Origin: an uncultured Eubacteriales bacterium | GTDB lineage: Bacteria; Bacillota; Clostridia; Oscillospirales; Acutalibacteraceae | Assembly (NCBI GenBank): GCA_934457115.1 | Contig: CAKSHI010000003.1 | Span: 62,001 to 126,000 of the forward strand | Direction of reading: 5' to 3' | DNA length: 64,000 bases | In this document: piece after piece, positions 9,027 to 17,659 of the stretch | Position numbering within the stretch: the stretch's first letter is position 1 | Layout: every line of letters begins with the position of its first letter | Made by a program: the position numbers and the translations under genes | Notes under the pieces: generated by a model | Told to the model about the DNA's origin: nothing | Databases searched by the model: none | What the model saw: the letters and a program-made list of their open reading frames with translations, nothing else

Positions 9027-9437
9027 TTAGTTTATTTCATCAGTAAATTTTTTAAGGAATTTTTCTAATTTGGAGGCTCCTGGCAAACCTAACAATGACC
9101 AGTGCTTACAAATGCTTGTGAGCTCATAAAGACTTTGGCTTAATATAATTATCTCACATAGGCCGGGTTCACCAAGGTTTAAGACTTTGGATATTTCTTC
9201 AGGAATCAAGAAGAGAAAATTTATATTAAGTGCGTAATCAATTAGGACACTGCAGCATGCTACTAAAATCATGGTGATTTTCATGATAATTCCCTTTTTG
9301 CCAATGCTTGAATTAAATCTTTTATCTATTATAGCTCTTGCGGAGCCTAATATTATATCTATTAGTATAAGAGATATTAAGCTTAGCATTAATGGGCTTG
9401 TTTGAAGCCAATTTAAGGTGTGATTTAGTATATTCAT
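9027..9437 (-). CDS. Phage holin family membrane protein (toxin-secretion/holin type)
   Basis: About 136 residues with three or four hydrophobic segments (about residues 14-32, 50-70, 74-90) and a charged C-terminal tail. The pattern LISLILIDIILGSARAI, then a polar loop with SIGKKG, then two hydrophobic segments matches the Gram-positive holin family (PF05105-like). Holins make membrane lesions that release endolysins. ATG 9437 is chosen because GAGGTGG sits 6-12 nt upstream; a GTG further upstream lies inside that site. The lysozyme gene ends 11 nt upstream in the same direction, so the two form an endolysin-holin pair. Confidence 0.8.
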   Translation of the reverse strand: MNILNHTLNWLQTSPLMLSLISLILIDIILGSARAIIDKRFNSSIGKKGIIMKITMILVACCSVLIDYALNINFLFLIPEEISKVLNLGEPGLCEIIILSQSLYELTSICKHWSLLGLPGASKLEKFLKKFTDEIN

Positions 9438-9447
9438 AAAGTCCACC

Positions 9448-10401
9448 TCAATTTGGAATCTTTAAACTTTGGCCGGGGTAAATTGTATCGCTTGTAAGCC
9501 CGTTTAATATTTTTATTTCATTGTATCTAAGCCCGTTTCCAAGTAAAAGTTCGGCGATTGACCATAGGGTATCCCCACTTTGAACCTTATACAATAATTT
9601 ATTGTTGTTAATTATTTGGTGGGGTACCTTTATAACTTGGCCCGTATATATTGTATTAGGGTTCGATATAGAGTTTATGTTGGCTAAATAGGCATAGCTT
9701 GTACCGTATTTCATTGCGATTCCACTTAGTGTATCGCCTGCAGCTACAGTATATGTATCAAATGTGTCATCGCTGCTATATGCTTTTACATTTGACTTGC
9801 TGTTTTCTATTTCTTCAAATAAATTGCGGTACATATAGTTCATGTCGACATTTCCCTCTATGCCGTCTACTTTTCCACTTGATGAGTATTGCCAAACATC
9901 ACATTCAAGTGAGGGCTTATCTATATCGTAGTGAGCAAGCCATAGGGTATATCGCATTTTTAGTTTGTCGTAATTTAAGTAATTATCAAACCAATTTTTA
10001 TTAGCATATACACCCGCCCAATATCCTGCTTGTTCTATTCTTGAACAAAAGTCGATGCACATTTGGGTTCGTGTTTCATTATCATTTTTATTTGATATTG
10101 AGTCATCCTCTATATCAAAGTATATTGGCAGGTCGAGTTTTTCACCATTTAATATAGATAAGCAGAAATCAGCTTCTTTTACTGCGTCCTCTGCACTTTG
10201 TGCATAAGAGTAATGGTAGACTCCTACTTTTAAACCTGCATTTTTGGCACCTTGAATATTTTTCTTGAAATATGGGTCTTCTTGATTACATTCATTTCTG
10301 CCAAATCCTGTGCGAATAATAGCAAAATCAATTGAATCATTCTTTACTTTTTGCCAATCTATGTCTTTTTGCCACATAGATACGTCTATTCCTTTGTACA
10401 T
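9448..10401 (-). CDS. GH25 lysozyme with two C-terminal LysM domains
   Basis: A 317-residue muramidase of glycoside hydrolase family 25. The N-terminus YKGIDVSMWQ carries the first Asp and DLPIYFDIEDDS (about 93-104) the catalytic Asp/Glu pair; the domain ends near residue 205. A linker leads to two LysM repeats (about 217-262 and 271-316, cores AAGDTLSGIA and QSGDTLWSIA) that bind peptidoglycan. There is no signal peptide, as usual for holin-dependent endolysins. ATG 10401 has AAAGGATAGG upstream. No capsid, tail, integrase or repressor gene lies nearby, so this looks like a host-retained lysis pair rather than a prophage. Confidence 0.92.
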   Translation of the reverse strand: MYKGIDVSMWQKDIDWQKVKNDSIDFAIIRTGFGRNECNQEDPYFKKNIQGAKNAGLKVGVYHYSYAQSAEDAVKEADFCLSILNGEKLDLPIYFDIEDDSISNKNDNETRTQMCIDFCSRIEQAGYWAGVYANKNWFDNYLNYDKLKMRYTLWLAHYDIDKPSLECDVWQYSSSGKVDGIEGNVDMNYMYRNLFEEIENSKSNVKAYSSDDTFDTYTVAAGDTLSGIAMKYGTSYAYLANINSISNPNTIYTGQVIKVPHQIINNNKLLYKVQSGDTLWSIAELLLGNGLRYNEIKILNGLTSDTIYPGQSLKIPN

Positions 10402-10675
10402 ATAACCTATCCTTTCTTATTTTAGTTTAAGAGATATCTCTTTTAAAATGTATATACATATATCCGACCATAAGGGGTATTTTTAGCCCTTTTAAGGGCA
10501 ATATTTGAAAAATTTTTAAAATAAAAAGTAAATTTGACAATAAGCGTGGGTGAATATTGGATATTTTAAATTTAATGAATGACATAATATTTCAAACTTG
10601 AATGAAAAAAGCATGTGTGATATACTAATAAATATTATGGGCAATTATGTTCTATTAGCGAATTAGGAGATAATT
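10402..10675. other. Divergent intergenic region, lysozyme/ruvC
   Basis: This AT-rich stretch of 274 nt has no gene. It contains a perfect palindrome AAGAGATATCTCTT at 10429-10442 close to the lysozyme start, a small stem GCCCTTTTAAGGGC at 10486-10499, and the ruvC promoter. The palindrome could be an operator for the lysozyme-holin pair, but no repressor gene is next to it. Confidence 0.5.
10598..10626 (+). promoter_or_regulatory. Sigma-A type promoter for ruvC operon
   Basis: TTGAAT (10598-10603), a 17-nt spacer and TATACT (10621-10626), about 50 nt before the ruvC ATG. Confidence 0.7.
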
Positions 10676-11197
10676 ATGGTTATTTTAGGAATTGACCCAG
10701 GCTACGCTATCGTAGGCTATGGGGCCATTGAATTTGCAAACGGTAAATATAGAGATTTAGGTCACGGCGCTATATTTACTTATCCCGAGCAGGACTTTGC
10801 GCTAAGGCTTGAGATTATATATGATTCGATGGTAAAAATGCTTGAAAGTTGCAAGCCTGATGTGATGTCTATAGAGAAGCTTTACTTTCAAAACAATCAA
10901 AAAACTGCAATAAACGTGGCCGAAGCAAGGGGAGTTATCTTATTAGCCGCCAAGAAAGCGGGAGTCCCTATTTTTGAATATACGCCTTTGCAGGTAAAGA
11001 CGGTCGTGACCGGCTTTGGCAAAGCCAAGAAAAAGCAGGTTATGCAAATGACCACAAGGCTTTTAAATCTAAAGGAAGTACCAAAACCTGACGACACTGC
11101 GGATGCATTGGCAATAGCAATATGTCATGCAAATGCTGCGGGGACAAATCTTAGAATGAACCTAATAAAAAGAAGGATAGAAAGAAATGTTATATAG
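10676..11197 (+). CDS. ruvC: Crossover junction endodeoxyribonuclease RuvC
   Basis: Holliday junction resolvase of 173 residues with an RNase H fold. It begins ILGIDPGYAIVGYG, with the first catalytic Asp, followed by SIEKLYFQNN (Glu), EARGV and PDDTADALAIAICH with the C-terminal acidic pair. ATG 10676 has AGGAGA upstream. It overlaps ruvA by 11 nt, and ruvB follows directly, so the complete RuvABC migration and resolution machine is encoded in one operon. Confidence 0.97.
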   Translation: MVILGIDPGYAIVGYGAIEFANGKYRDLGHGAIFTYPEQDFALRLEIIYDSMVKMLESCKPDVMSIEKLYFQNNQKTAINVAEARGVILLAAKKAGVPIFEYTPLQVKTVVTGFGKAKKKQVMQMTTRLLNLKEVPKPDDTADALAIAICHANAAGTNLRMNLIKRRIERNVI

Positions 11198-11789
11198 TTT
11201 AAGAGGAAAATTGATATATAAAGAGCCTAGCTTCGCAGTAGTTGAGTGCGCAGGGGTAGGATATAAATGCTTTACTACCATGAATACCCAAAGACTTCTT
11301 GCTAATATTGGTGAGGAAGTTACACTATATACCTACATGAGTGTAAGGGAAGATGCGGTTGATTTATTTGGTTTTATAGATCAAAATGAGCTTTCATGTT
11401 TTAAGATGCTTATTTCTGTTTCCGGCGTTGGAGCAAAGGTTGGCCTAGGTATACTTTCAAGCCTTTCAAGTGAGCAAGTAGCAATGGCGATAGCCTCTTC
11501 GGACAGCAAGACACTTACTGTAGCTCCGGGAGTTGGAAACAAGCTTGCTCAAAGGATCATTTTAGAACTAAAAGACAAACTTAAAAATAAAGAAGTGCAG
11601 AGCAACTTAGGCTCAAAAGTTCGTGCGGGAGCTAATATTACCAATAATGTAGGAGAGGCCATAAATGCCCTTGGAGTTTTAGGATATGCATCGGCAGATG
11701 CTGCAGCGGTTGTCGCAAAGTTTGACAGTTCACTTCCCGTTGAAGAACTAATTCGACTTTCTCTTAGAGCAATGGCGGGAGGCAAGTAA
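11187..11789 (+). CDS. ruvA: Holliday junction branch migration protein RuvA
   Basis: A 200-residue junction-binding subunit. The N-terminal OB domain (MLYSLRGKLIYKEPSFAVVE) is followed by two helix-hairpin-helix motifs (VSGVGAKVGLGILS about 75-88 and APGVGNKLAQRIILELK about 110-126) and a C-terminal three-helix domain (about 150-200) that contacts RuvB. It tetramerises on Holliday junctions and loads RuvB. The start overlaps ruvC and the stop is 3 nt before the ruvB ATG. Confidence 0.97.
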   Translation: MLYSLRGKLIYKEPSFAVVECAGVGYKCFTTMNTQRLLANIGEEVTLYTYMSVREDAVDLFGFIDQNELSCFKMLISVSGVGAKVGLGILSSLSSEQVAMAIASSDSKTLTVAPGVGNKLAQRIILELKDKLKNKEVQSNLGSKVRAGANITNNVGEAINALGVLGYASADAAAVVAKFDSSLPVEELIRLSLRAMAGGK

Positions 11790-11792
11790 TTT

Positions 11793-12809
11793 ATGGAATT
11801 TGATTTTGAAAATAGGCTTGTAGGCCCGGATGAAATCCCGGAGGATACCGATATTGAAAATCCTTTAAGACCGTCCTTGATGGACGAATATATAGGCCAA
11901 GAAAAGGTAAAAGAAAATCTTAAAGTTTTCATAGAGGCTGCAAAAATTAGGAGAGAGTCTTTGGATCATGTGCTTTTATATGGTCCGCCGGGCTTGGGAA
12001 AAACAACCTTGGCCGGCATTATAGCCAATGAAATGGGAGTCAACATAAGGATAACTTCAGGCCCTGCAATAGAAAAGCCGGGGGATCTTGCCGCATTGCT
12101 TACTAATTTAAGTGAGGGAGATGTCTTGTTTATTGACGAAATCCATAGACTCTCAAGGAGTGTCGAAGAAATACTTTACCCTGCTATGGAGGACTTTTCA
12201 ATAGACATTATAACAGGCAAAGGTCAAATGGCTACGTCATATCACTTGCCGCTTCCAAGGTTTACGTTGGTAGGGGCAACGACAAGGGCAGGTCAGCTTT
12301 CGGCGCCGCTTAGAGACAGATTTGGAGTCGTTTTAAGGCTTGAAATGTACAGCCCTGAGGAGCTTGCAAGGATAGTTAAGAGAAGTGCCGGTATTTTAGG
12401 GATTGATATAGACGATGACGGAGCCTTGGAGATAGCATCAAGATCCAGGGGAACCCCTAGAATTGTCAATAGAATGCTTAAAAGAGTAAGGGATTTTGCC
12501 CAAATTATAAGTGGAGGGCATATTGACTTAAATATAGCAAGAGCTTCTCTTGATAGGCTTGAAATTGATGAATTGGGGCTTGACTCCAATGATAGAAGAA
12601 TGCTTGAAACAATGATAAAATATTATGGTGGAGGTCCTGTCGGCCTTGAAACATTAGCAGCTTCAATAGGAGAAGAGGCCGTTACGATTGAGGATGTATA
12701 TGAGCCATATTTGATGCAAATAGGATTTTTGACAAGAACTCCAAGAGGCAGAATGGTTACACGACTTGCATGCCAACACCTTAACTTAGATAATAATGAA
12801 AATACTTAA
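11793..12809 (+). CDS. ruvB: Holliday junction branch migration DNA helicase RuvB
   Basis: A hexameric AAA+ motor of 338 residues. Walker A GPPGLGKTTLA is near residue 65, Walker B LFIDEIHRL near 115, sensor 1 GATTRAG near 165, the arginine finger region PLRDRFG follows, and a winged helix (about 262-330) contains GGPVGLETLA. It pumps DNA through RuvA-bound junctions. It is translated from ATG 11793, 3 nt after ruvA. Confidence 0.98.
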   Translation: MEFDFENRLVGPDEIPEDTDIENPLRPSLMDEYIGQEKVKENLKVFIEAAKIRRESLDHVLLYGPPGLGKTTLAGIIANEMGVNIRITSGPAIEKPGDLAALLTNLSEGDVLFIDEIHRLSRSVEEILYPAMEDFSIDIITGKGQMATSYHLPLPRFTLVGATTRAGQLSAPLRDRFGVVLRLEMYSPEELARIVKRSAGILGIDIDDDGALEIASRSRGTPRIVNRMLKRVRDFAQIISGGHIDLNIARASLDRLEIDELGLDSNDRRMLETMIKYYGGGPVGLETLAASIGEEAVTIEDVYEPYLMQIGFLTRTPRGRMVTRLACQHLNLDNNENT

Positions 12810-12866
12810 GAATCATAATATTGGTTTTTAGATAAATTTATATGATGATAATAAGGAGATTTATAT

Positions 12867-14216
12867 ATGGGAAGATTATTTGGAACAGATGGAGCAAGGG
12901 GAATAGCTAATTCTGAGCTAACATGTGAACTTGCTATGGAAATAGGCAGAGCCGCAGCAGCGGTTTTGATAGACTCTGCACATAAGAGACCTAAAATACT
13001 TATAGGAAAAGATACAAGACTTTCCTCTGATATGCTTGAGGGAGCGTTGACTGCAGGGCTTTGTTCCGTCGGTGCAGATGTAGTTAGTTTAGGGATTATA
13101 CCAACACCCGCAGTTGCATTTTTGGTTGGAAAGTATAAGGCTGATGCGGGTATTATGATATCAGCCTCACATAACCCTCATGAGTTTAACGGAATAAAGA
13201 TTTTTAGTGGGGATGGATATAAACTTCCCGACATATTAGAAGAAGAAATAGAAGCTATAGTTTTAGATAAATCAAAAACTCTTGAACTTAAGACAGGAGC
13301 CGACATAGGAAAGGTATCCTATGCACTAAATGCGGCAAGAGATTATATAGATCATGTAAAGACTACAGTACCCTTTAGTTTACGTGGTATGAAACTTGCT
13401 ATAGACTGCTCAAACGGTTCTGCATCGAGGACAGCTAAGGAATTATTCACTGAGCTTGGCGCTGAGTGCTTTATGCTTTTTGATAAACCAAATGGCACTA
13501 ACATAAATTATGAGTGCGGTTCTACTCATATGGATGAACTTATGAGATATGTTAGAGAAAATGAATTTGATGCAGGAGTTGCCTTTGATGGTGATGCCGA
13601 TAGATGCCTTATGGTAGATGAGAATGGATGCTTAGTAGACGGCGACTTCGTGATGGCTATATGTGCTGCGGATTTAAAGTCAAGGGGAAAACTTGCTAAG
13701 GATGCCGTTGTTGGAACTATTATGACAAACATGGGATTTACTCGCTTTTGTAATGAAAATAACATGAAGTTTGTTTCAACTAAAGTAGGCGATAGATATG
13801 TACTTGAGTGCATGCTAAGAGAAGGCTACAATTTTGGTGGAGAACAATCGGGCCATGTCATCTTTTTGGATTTTGCAACAACAGGAGATGGTCAGCTTAC
13901 AGCTGCTCAACTTTTAAGCCTGCTTAATAGAAGAGATGCGAAACTTTCGAGTATTGCTACTTTAATGTCGAGATATCCTCAAGTTATGGTAAATGTTAAG
14001 ATATCTCCGGAGGGTAAGATTAGATTTTACACTGATTCAATAATTAAAGAAAAAATTGAAGACGTAAAGAATCTTTTGGGGGATAAAGGAAGAATAGTTG
14101 TAAGAGCTTCCGGAACAGAGCCCCTAATTAGAGTAATGCTTGAAGGCGAAGATTATAATAATATAGAAAAATTGGCTAATGAAGTTGCCGACATTGTAAA
14201 GCAAAGGCTTTCTTAA
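12867..14216 (+). CDS. glmM: Phosphoglucosamine mutase
   Basis: Converts glucosamine-6-phosphate to glucosamine-1-phosphate for UDP-GlcNAc and cell wall synthesis. It has 449 residues with the GlmM start GRLFGTDGARGIAN, the phosphoserine loop ISASHNPHEFNGIKIF (about 99-114), the Mg loop AFDGDADRC (about 240), the sugar-binding GGEQSGH (about 324) and the phosphate-binding RASGTEPLIRVM near the C-terminus. The GEQSGH form separates GlmM from phosphoglucomutases. AAGGAGAT precedes ATG 12867. It probably shares the ruvCAB transcript, as no terminator is visible in the 57-nt gap. Confidence 0.96.
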   Translation: MGRLFGTDGARGIANSELTCELAMEIGRAAAAVLIDSAHKRPKILIGKDTRLSSDMLEGALTAGLCSVGADVVSLGIIPTPAVAFLVGKYKADAGIMISASHNPHEFNGIKIFSGDGYKLPDILEEEIEAIVLDKSKTLELKTGADIGKVSYALNAARDYIDHVKTTVPFSLRGMKLAIDCSNGSASRTAKELFTELGAECFMLFDKPNGTNINYECGSTHMDELMRYVRENEFDAGVAFDGDADRCLMVDENGCLVDGDFVMAICAADLKSRGKLAKDAVVGTIMTNMGFTRFCNENNMKFVSTKVGDRYVLECMLREGYNFGGEQSGHVIFLDFATTGDGQLTAAQLLSLLNRRDAKLSSIATLMSRYPQVMVNVKISPEGKIRFYTDSIIKEKIEDVKNLLGDKGRIVVRASGTEPLIRVMLEGEDYNNIEKLANEVADIVKQRLS

Positions 14217-14236
14217 ATAAAGATTGGAGAAGTAAA

Positions 14237-15103
14237 TTGAGAATTGCAAAGTGGAATGATTACGAGCTTATAGATGCATCAGATTCTGAAAGACTTGAAC
14301 GTTTTGGAAATATAATTTTAATAAGACCCGACCCTCAAATTATTTGGAAAACCCCTAAGACCAATCCTCTTTGGCATAATGCCCATGCAAGATATCATCG
14401 TTCAAAGAATGGTGGAGGAAAATGGGAAATGTTGAAAAAGGTTCCTGACGTATGGAACATAAAATATGACGATATGGTTTTAAGACTTAAAACTATGGGT
14501 TTTAAGCATACGGGGGTATTCCCGGAGCAGGCAGTCAACTGGGAATTCAGTAAAAATAAAATTAAAAGCGCAAAAAGAAAAGTAAAGGTTCTTAACCTAT
14601 TTGCTTATACAGGAGCAGCGACACTGGCAGCAGCCTCAGCAGGAGCAGAAGTATGCCATGTTGATGCCTCAAAAGGCATGGTACTTTGGGCGAAAGAAAA
14701 TGCAGTAGCCTCCGGGTTAAGGGATAAGCCTATTAGGTGGATTGTCGATGATTGTATTAAATTTGTTAAACGAGAAATAAGGCGCGGCAATAAATATGAT
14801 GGTATAATAATGGATCCACCATCTTACGGTAGGGGACCTTCGGGCGAAATTTGGAAGCTGGAGGAAGAACTCTTTGATTTTGTGCAGCTTTGCAGTGAAC
14901 TTCTTTCGGATGATGCCCTATTTTTTATACTGAATTCTTACACCACAGGGCTTTCACCGTCAGTTATGGAATACCTTTTAGGTGCGGTAATTAAAAGCAA
15001 AAAGGGCGGGGTTGTATCTTGCTCGGAAATAGGATTACCGGTTACTGAAAGCGGCATGGCTCTTGCGAGCGGCTCAACGGCAATTTGGCAGAGCGGGAAA
15101 TGA
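14237..15103 (+). CDS. Class I SAM-dependent methyltransferase, RlmI/RlmK-like
   Basis: A 288-residue methyltransferase. Motif I lies in VLNLFAYTGAATLAAASAGA (about 121-140), motif II in CHVDASKGMV, and the catalytic motif IV is DPPSYGRGPSG (about 194-204), as in 23S rRNA m5C1962-type enzymes (Methyltrans_SAM family). The usual PUA domain of RlmI is absent, which marks the shorter class found in many bacteria. The substrate is inferred as RNA. TTG 14237 has GGAGA 6 nt upstream, and glmM ends 20 nt before. Confidence 0.85.
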   Translation: MRIAKWNDYELIDASDSERLERFGNIILIRPDPQIIWKTPKTNPLWHNAHARYHRSKNGGGKWEMLKKVPDVWNIKYDDMVLRLKTMGFKHTGVFPEQAVNWEFSKNKIKSAKRKVKVLNLFAYTGAATLAAASAGAEVCHVDASKGMVLWAKENAVASGLRDKPIRWIVDDCIKFVKREIRRGNKYDGIIMDPPSYGRGPSGEIWKLEEELFDFVQLCSELLSDDALFFILNSYTTGLSPSVMEYLLGAVIKSKKGGVVSCSEIGLPVTESGMALASGSTAIWQSGK

Positions 15104-15144
15104 TTTGTCTTTAGCACTCATTTTAAATTTGATATGAAAAACGG

Positions 15145-15179
15145 AGATCAACATATTTGAAAACTAAATATGTTGATCT
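15145..15179 (+). terminator. Hairpin terminator after the methyltransferase gene
   Basis: The 14-nt arms AGATCAACATATTT and AAATATGTTGATCT are perfectly complementary around a 7-nt loop, then TGTTTATTGATATTT follows. The stem is AT-rich but long. Confidence 0.7.
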
Positions 15180-15402
15180 TGTTTATTGATATTTCCTAAT
15201 TATGGTTATATTAGTCAAAATGACTAAATATCATACCTAAAAATTAACATATGGTAATTTTGAATAAAAGAAAGGCTGATTTAAATCAATTTATTGATAG
15301 CAATATTTATGATGGTAGGCATATCTATAGTTAATTAACTATAAATATACAGTAAATTAATTCTTTAAAATATATATAATGAACAAATATTGGCTTTGGG
15401 GC

Positions 15403-15430
15403 TTGAAAAGGTGTAATTATTTGATATAAT
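15403..15430 (+). promoter_or_regulatory. Promoter for the M23 peptidase gene
   Basis: TTGAAA (15403-15408), a 16-nt spacer and TATAAT (15425-15430), about 70 nt before the start codon. Confidence 0.6.
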
Positions 15431-15502
15431 AATATTTATGGTTTGATTTTTTACAATCTGACTATTGGTCATAATTGATTTAATCGAAAGGACGTGTATG
15501 TT

Positions 15503-17440
15503 GTGTTTAGACTAAATCTAAACCCAAACAGACAGGGAAAAAAATCAGCTCAGGACTTAAAAGAAACTATGAGTTGTTATTTATATTTATTGAATTCGAA
15601 AATTAAAAAAGTTATTAACATATCAAGAATTAAGTTCATTGAATTTATTCATAAGAACAATCGAGCAAAGAAGTTTTATGAGTTAGTTGATTCATCATTA
15701 GAAAATGTAGGTGTGCTGAGAACCAAAATCTTTGAAACGTCAAATGATTATATTATTAGAGTAGGTACCTTTCTAATAAGGTGGTCTAAGGAATATAAGA
15801 GAAAGTCGTTTAAATTGATTTTATCTATTAGGGATAGGCTTATTGAAAAGTACGGTCCTGCTGCTAATAAATACTATCAGTCAGTAGACAGTAAATCCTC
15901 TCTTATTATTAGAAAGGTTCTAGGTTATACTAAGAGGAAAAAAGACGGTTTCATAAAAGCTATGATTCCTGTTAAAAAAGCTTACTCCAATGGGTTAAAA
16001 GCTGCTATTAAGGAGTTTGGCTCAGTATTAAGAAACGACTTAAGAAAGAATCCCAAAAGATGGGTCAGTGTTGCACAGTTTGCATTGCCTATTGCGGCTA
16101 TAGCAATTTTGTTTGGCACAATAAGTTATTGGAGTAATCTTAATTATGGTTTAGCCTTGGCTTATGACGGACAGGAAATTGCAACTGTAAAAGATGAAAA
16201 GGTTGTTGAGCAGGCCAGCCAAATGGTTAATCAACGTTTAGTATATGACAGTGTTGCAAGCTCCAATGAAAGTTTAGATATTGTCCCGACTTACAAGCTG
16301 GTTTCAGTTAGCACTGATAAGTATTCATCACCAAGTGCAGTTTGCGATAAGATTATTCAAAAATCTAAGGGCGCAATTGAAGAAGGAGCTGGCCTTTATA
16401 TAGATGGAGAGCTTTGTGGTGTACTTGAAGATGACAACAAAGTACAAGAAGTTTTAGATGAGGTTCTTTCAAATGAAAAAGCCGGTGATGAAAGTGCAGA
16501 GGTTAAATTTGTTGAGGAAGTAGAGACAGTCAGCGGACTTTTCCCGGCTTCGACAATGGTTTCTTCGGAAGATTTAAAGGAAAAGATAAATACTCCCATT
16601 GAGGATGAAGTTTATTATACAATACAAGACGGAGATACTCCTTTAAGTATTGCAGAACAGTTTAATATGTCATTAGACGATTTAAATGTTATTAACGGTG
16701 CTCCGGTTGATGAGTTGATTTTCCCTGATGAACAAGTAAAAGTAAAAAATGAAAAAACACTATTGAATGTAAGTATTTCTAAGATTGAAAATTATGAAAC
16801 ATCAATAGGATATCAAGAAGTAGAAGAAGAAGACGATAGCCAATATGTAGGATATTCTAACGTTACTCAAGAGGGTGAGGAAGGAATCCTTGCTTGTGCT
16901 GATAAAGTTACTTATGTAAACGGTATTGAAACTTCAAGAGAAGAGTTTAGCCGTAATACAATAAAAGAACCGGTTGATAAAAAAACAACTGTAGGTACTA
17001 AAAAAAGAGAAATCCCATCCGGACCTTCATACAGAGCTCCATCGGGTGATGGAATTTCTACAGGTTCTTTAGCATGGCCGCTTCCGGGAATTTCTACTAT
17101 AAGTAGTCCATTTGGAATGAGATGGGGAAGCATGCATTCGGGTATAGATATTGCAAACGGCAATGCTTATGGTCAAACAATAGTGGCAGCCGATGGCGGT
17201 ACAGTAACCAAAGCGTATGACAGCGGAGATGGTTATGGTATATGTGTAATAATAAATCATGGCAATGGAATGTCTACACTATACGCTCACTGCAGTTCAG
17301 TTTATGTTAGTGCAGGCCAAACAGTTTCCAAGGGTCAAGCAATTGCTGCTGTAGGTTCCACAGGATATTCCAGTGGTGCACATCTACACTTTGGTGTACT
17401 TTCAAATGGCGGTTATGTAAATCCTATGAATTATCTATAA
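15503..17440 (+). CDS. Membrane-anchored M23 peptidoglycan endopeptidase with LysM and G5 domains
   Basis: About 645 residues. A very basic cytoplasmic N-terminus of about 185 residues precedes one transmembrane helix (about 187-207). Outside are a region of unknown fold, a LysM (about 370-415, core QDGDTPLSIAEQF), a G5 domain (about 420-495) and a C-terminal M23/LytM domain (about 530-645) with zinc ligands HSGID and HLHFG. It should cleave peptide cross-links in the wall. LysM-G5-M23 order resembles clostridial wall hydrolases, but the long cationic cytoplasmic tail is unusual. GTG 15503 is chosen for its distance from AAAGGA; GTG 15494 lies almost on that site. Confidence 0.9.
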   Translation: MFRLNLNPNRQGKKSAQDLKETMSCYLYLLNSKIKKVINISRIKFIEFIHKNNRAKKFYELVDSSLENVGVLRTKIFETSNDYIIRVGTFLIRWSKEYKRKSFKLILSIRDRLIEKYGPAANKYYQSVDSKSSLIIRKVLGYTKRKKDGFIKAMIPVKKAYSNGLKAAIKEFGSVLRNDLRKNPKRWVSVAQFALPIAAIAILFGTISYWSNLNYGLALAYDGQEIATVKDEKVVEQASQMVNQRLVYDSVASSNESLDIVPTYKLVSVSTDKYSSPSAVCDKIIQKSKGAIEEGAGLYIDGELCGVLEDDNKVQEVLDEVLSNEKAGDESAEVKFVEEVETVSGLFPASTMVSSEDLKEKINTPIEDEVYYTIQDGDTPLSIAEQFNMSLDDLNVINGAPVDELIFPDEQVKVKNEKTLLNVSISKIENYETSIGYQEVEEEDDSQYVGYSNVTQEGEEGILACADKVTYVNGIETSREEFSRNTIKEPVDKKTTVGTKKREIPSGPSYRAPSGDGISTGSLAWPLPGISTISSPFGMRWGSMHSGIDIANGNAYGQTIVAADGGTVTKAYDSGDGYGICVIINHGNGMSTLYAHCSSVYVSAGQTVSKGQAIAAVGSTGYSSGAHLHFGVLSNGGYVNPMNYL

Positions 17441-17479
17441 AATAAACTTTATCATTAAATTTCTATGATGAATTACAAT

Positions 17480-17511
17480 AAAGAACCTCCGGTTAATACC
17501 GGAGGTTCTTT
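17480..17511 (+). terminator. Strong terminator after the M23 peptidase
   Basis: The 14-nt arms AAAGAACCTCCGGT and ACCGGAGGTTCTTT are perfectly complementary with a TAAT tetraloop, 39 nt after the stop. Confidence 0.88.
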
Positions 17512-17553
17512 ATACTTGAAAGACACTTGAGACTTATTATATGTGGTGCGATA

Positions 17554-17582
17554 TTGTAAAGAGTAAAAAATTATATTATAAT
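17554..17582 (+). promoter_or_regulatory. Promoter for the metallophosphoesterase operon
   Basis: TTGTAA (17554-17559), a 17-nt spacer and TATAAT (17577-17582). This places the transcript start around 17590, upstream of ATG 17660. Confidence 0.65.
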
Positions 17583-17659
17583 ACAAATTGTGCCTATAAT
17601 AAAAGGTGAGGATACTCATTATAAATAGGGTTAAAATATTTTTGTATAAGGGGGAGAAT

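Larger units (their letters stand above)
15104..15502. other. Intergenic region with terminator, palindromes and promoter
   Basis: These roughly 400 nt hold no recognisable gene. They contain the methyltransferase terminator (15145-15179), an inverted repeat TTAGTCA-AAA-TGACTAA (15211-15227), a perfect 18-nt palindrome TATAGTTAATTAACTATA (15326-15343) and the promoter of the M23 peptidase. The two palindromes look like protein-binding sites, but nothing in the window identifies the protein. Confidence 0.5.

Noticed and set aside
9027..10401. Prophage
   Set aside because: Only the lysozyme and holin are present. No integrase, repressor, capsid, tail, terminase or attachment repeats are visible on either side.
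12867..14216. Duplicate phosphoglucomutase with 37019-38737
   Set aside because: The two enzymes differ in their sugar-binding loops (GEQSGH against GFEESYG) and in length; they are GlmM and a PgcA-like mutase, not duplicates.
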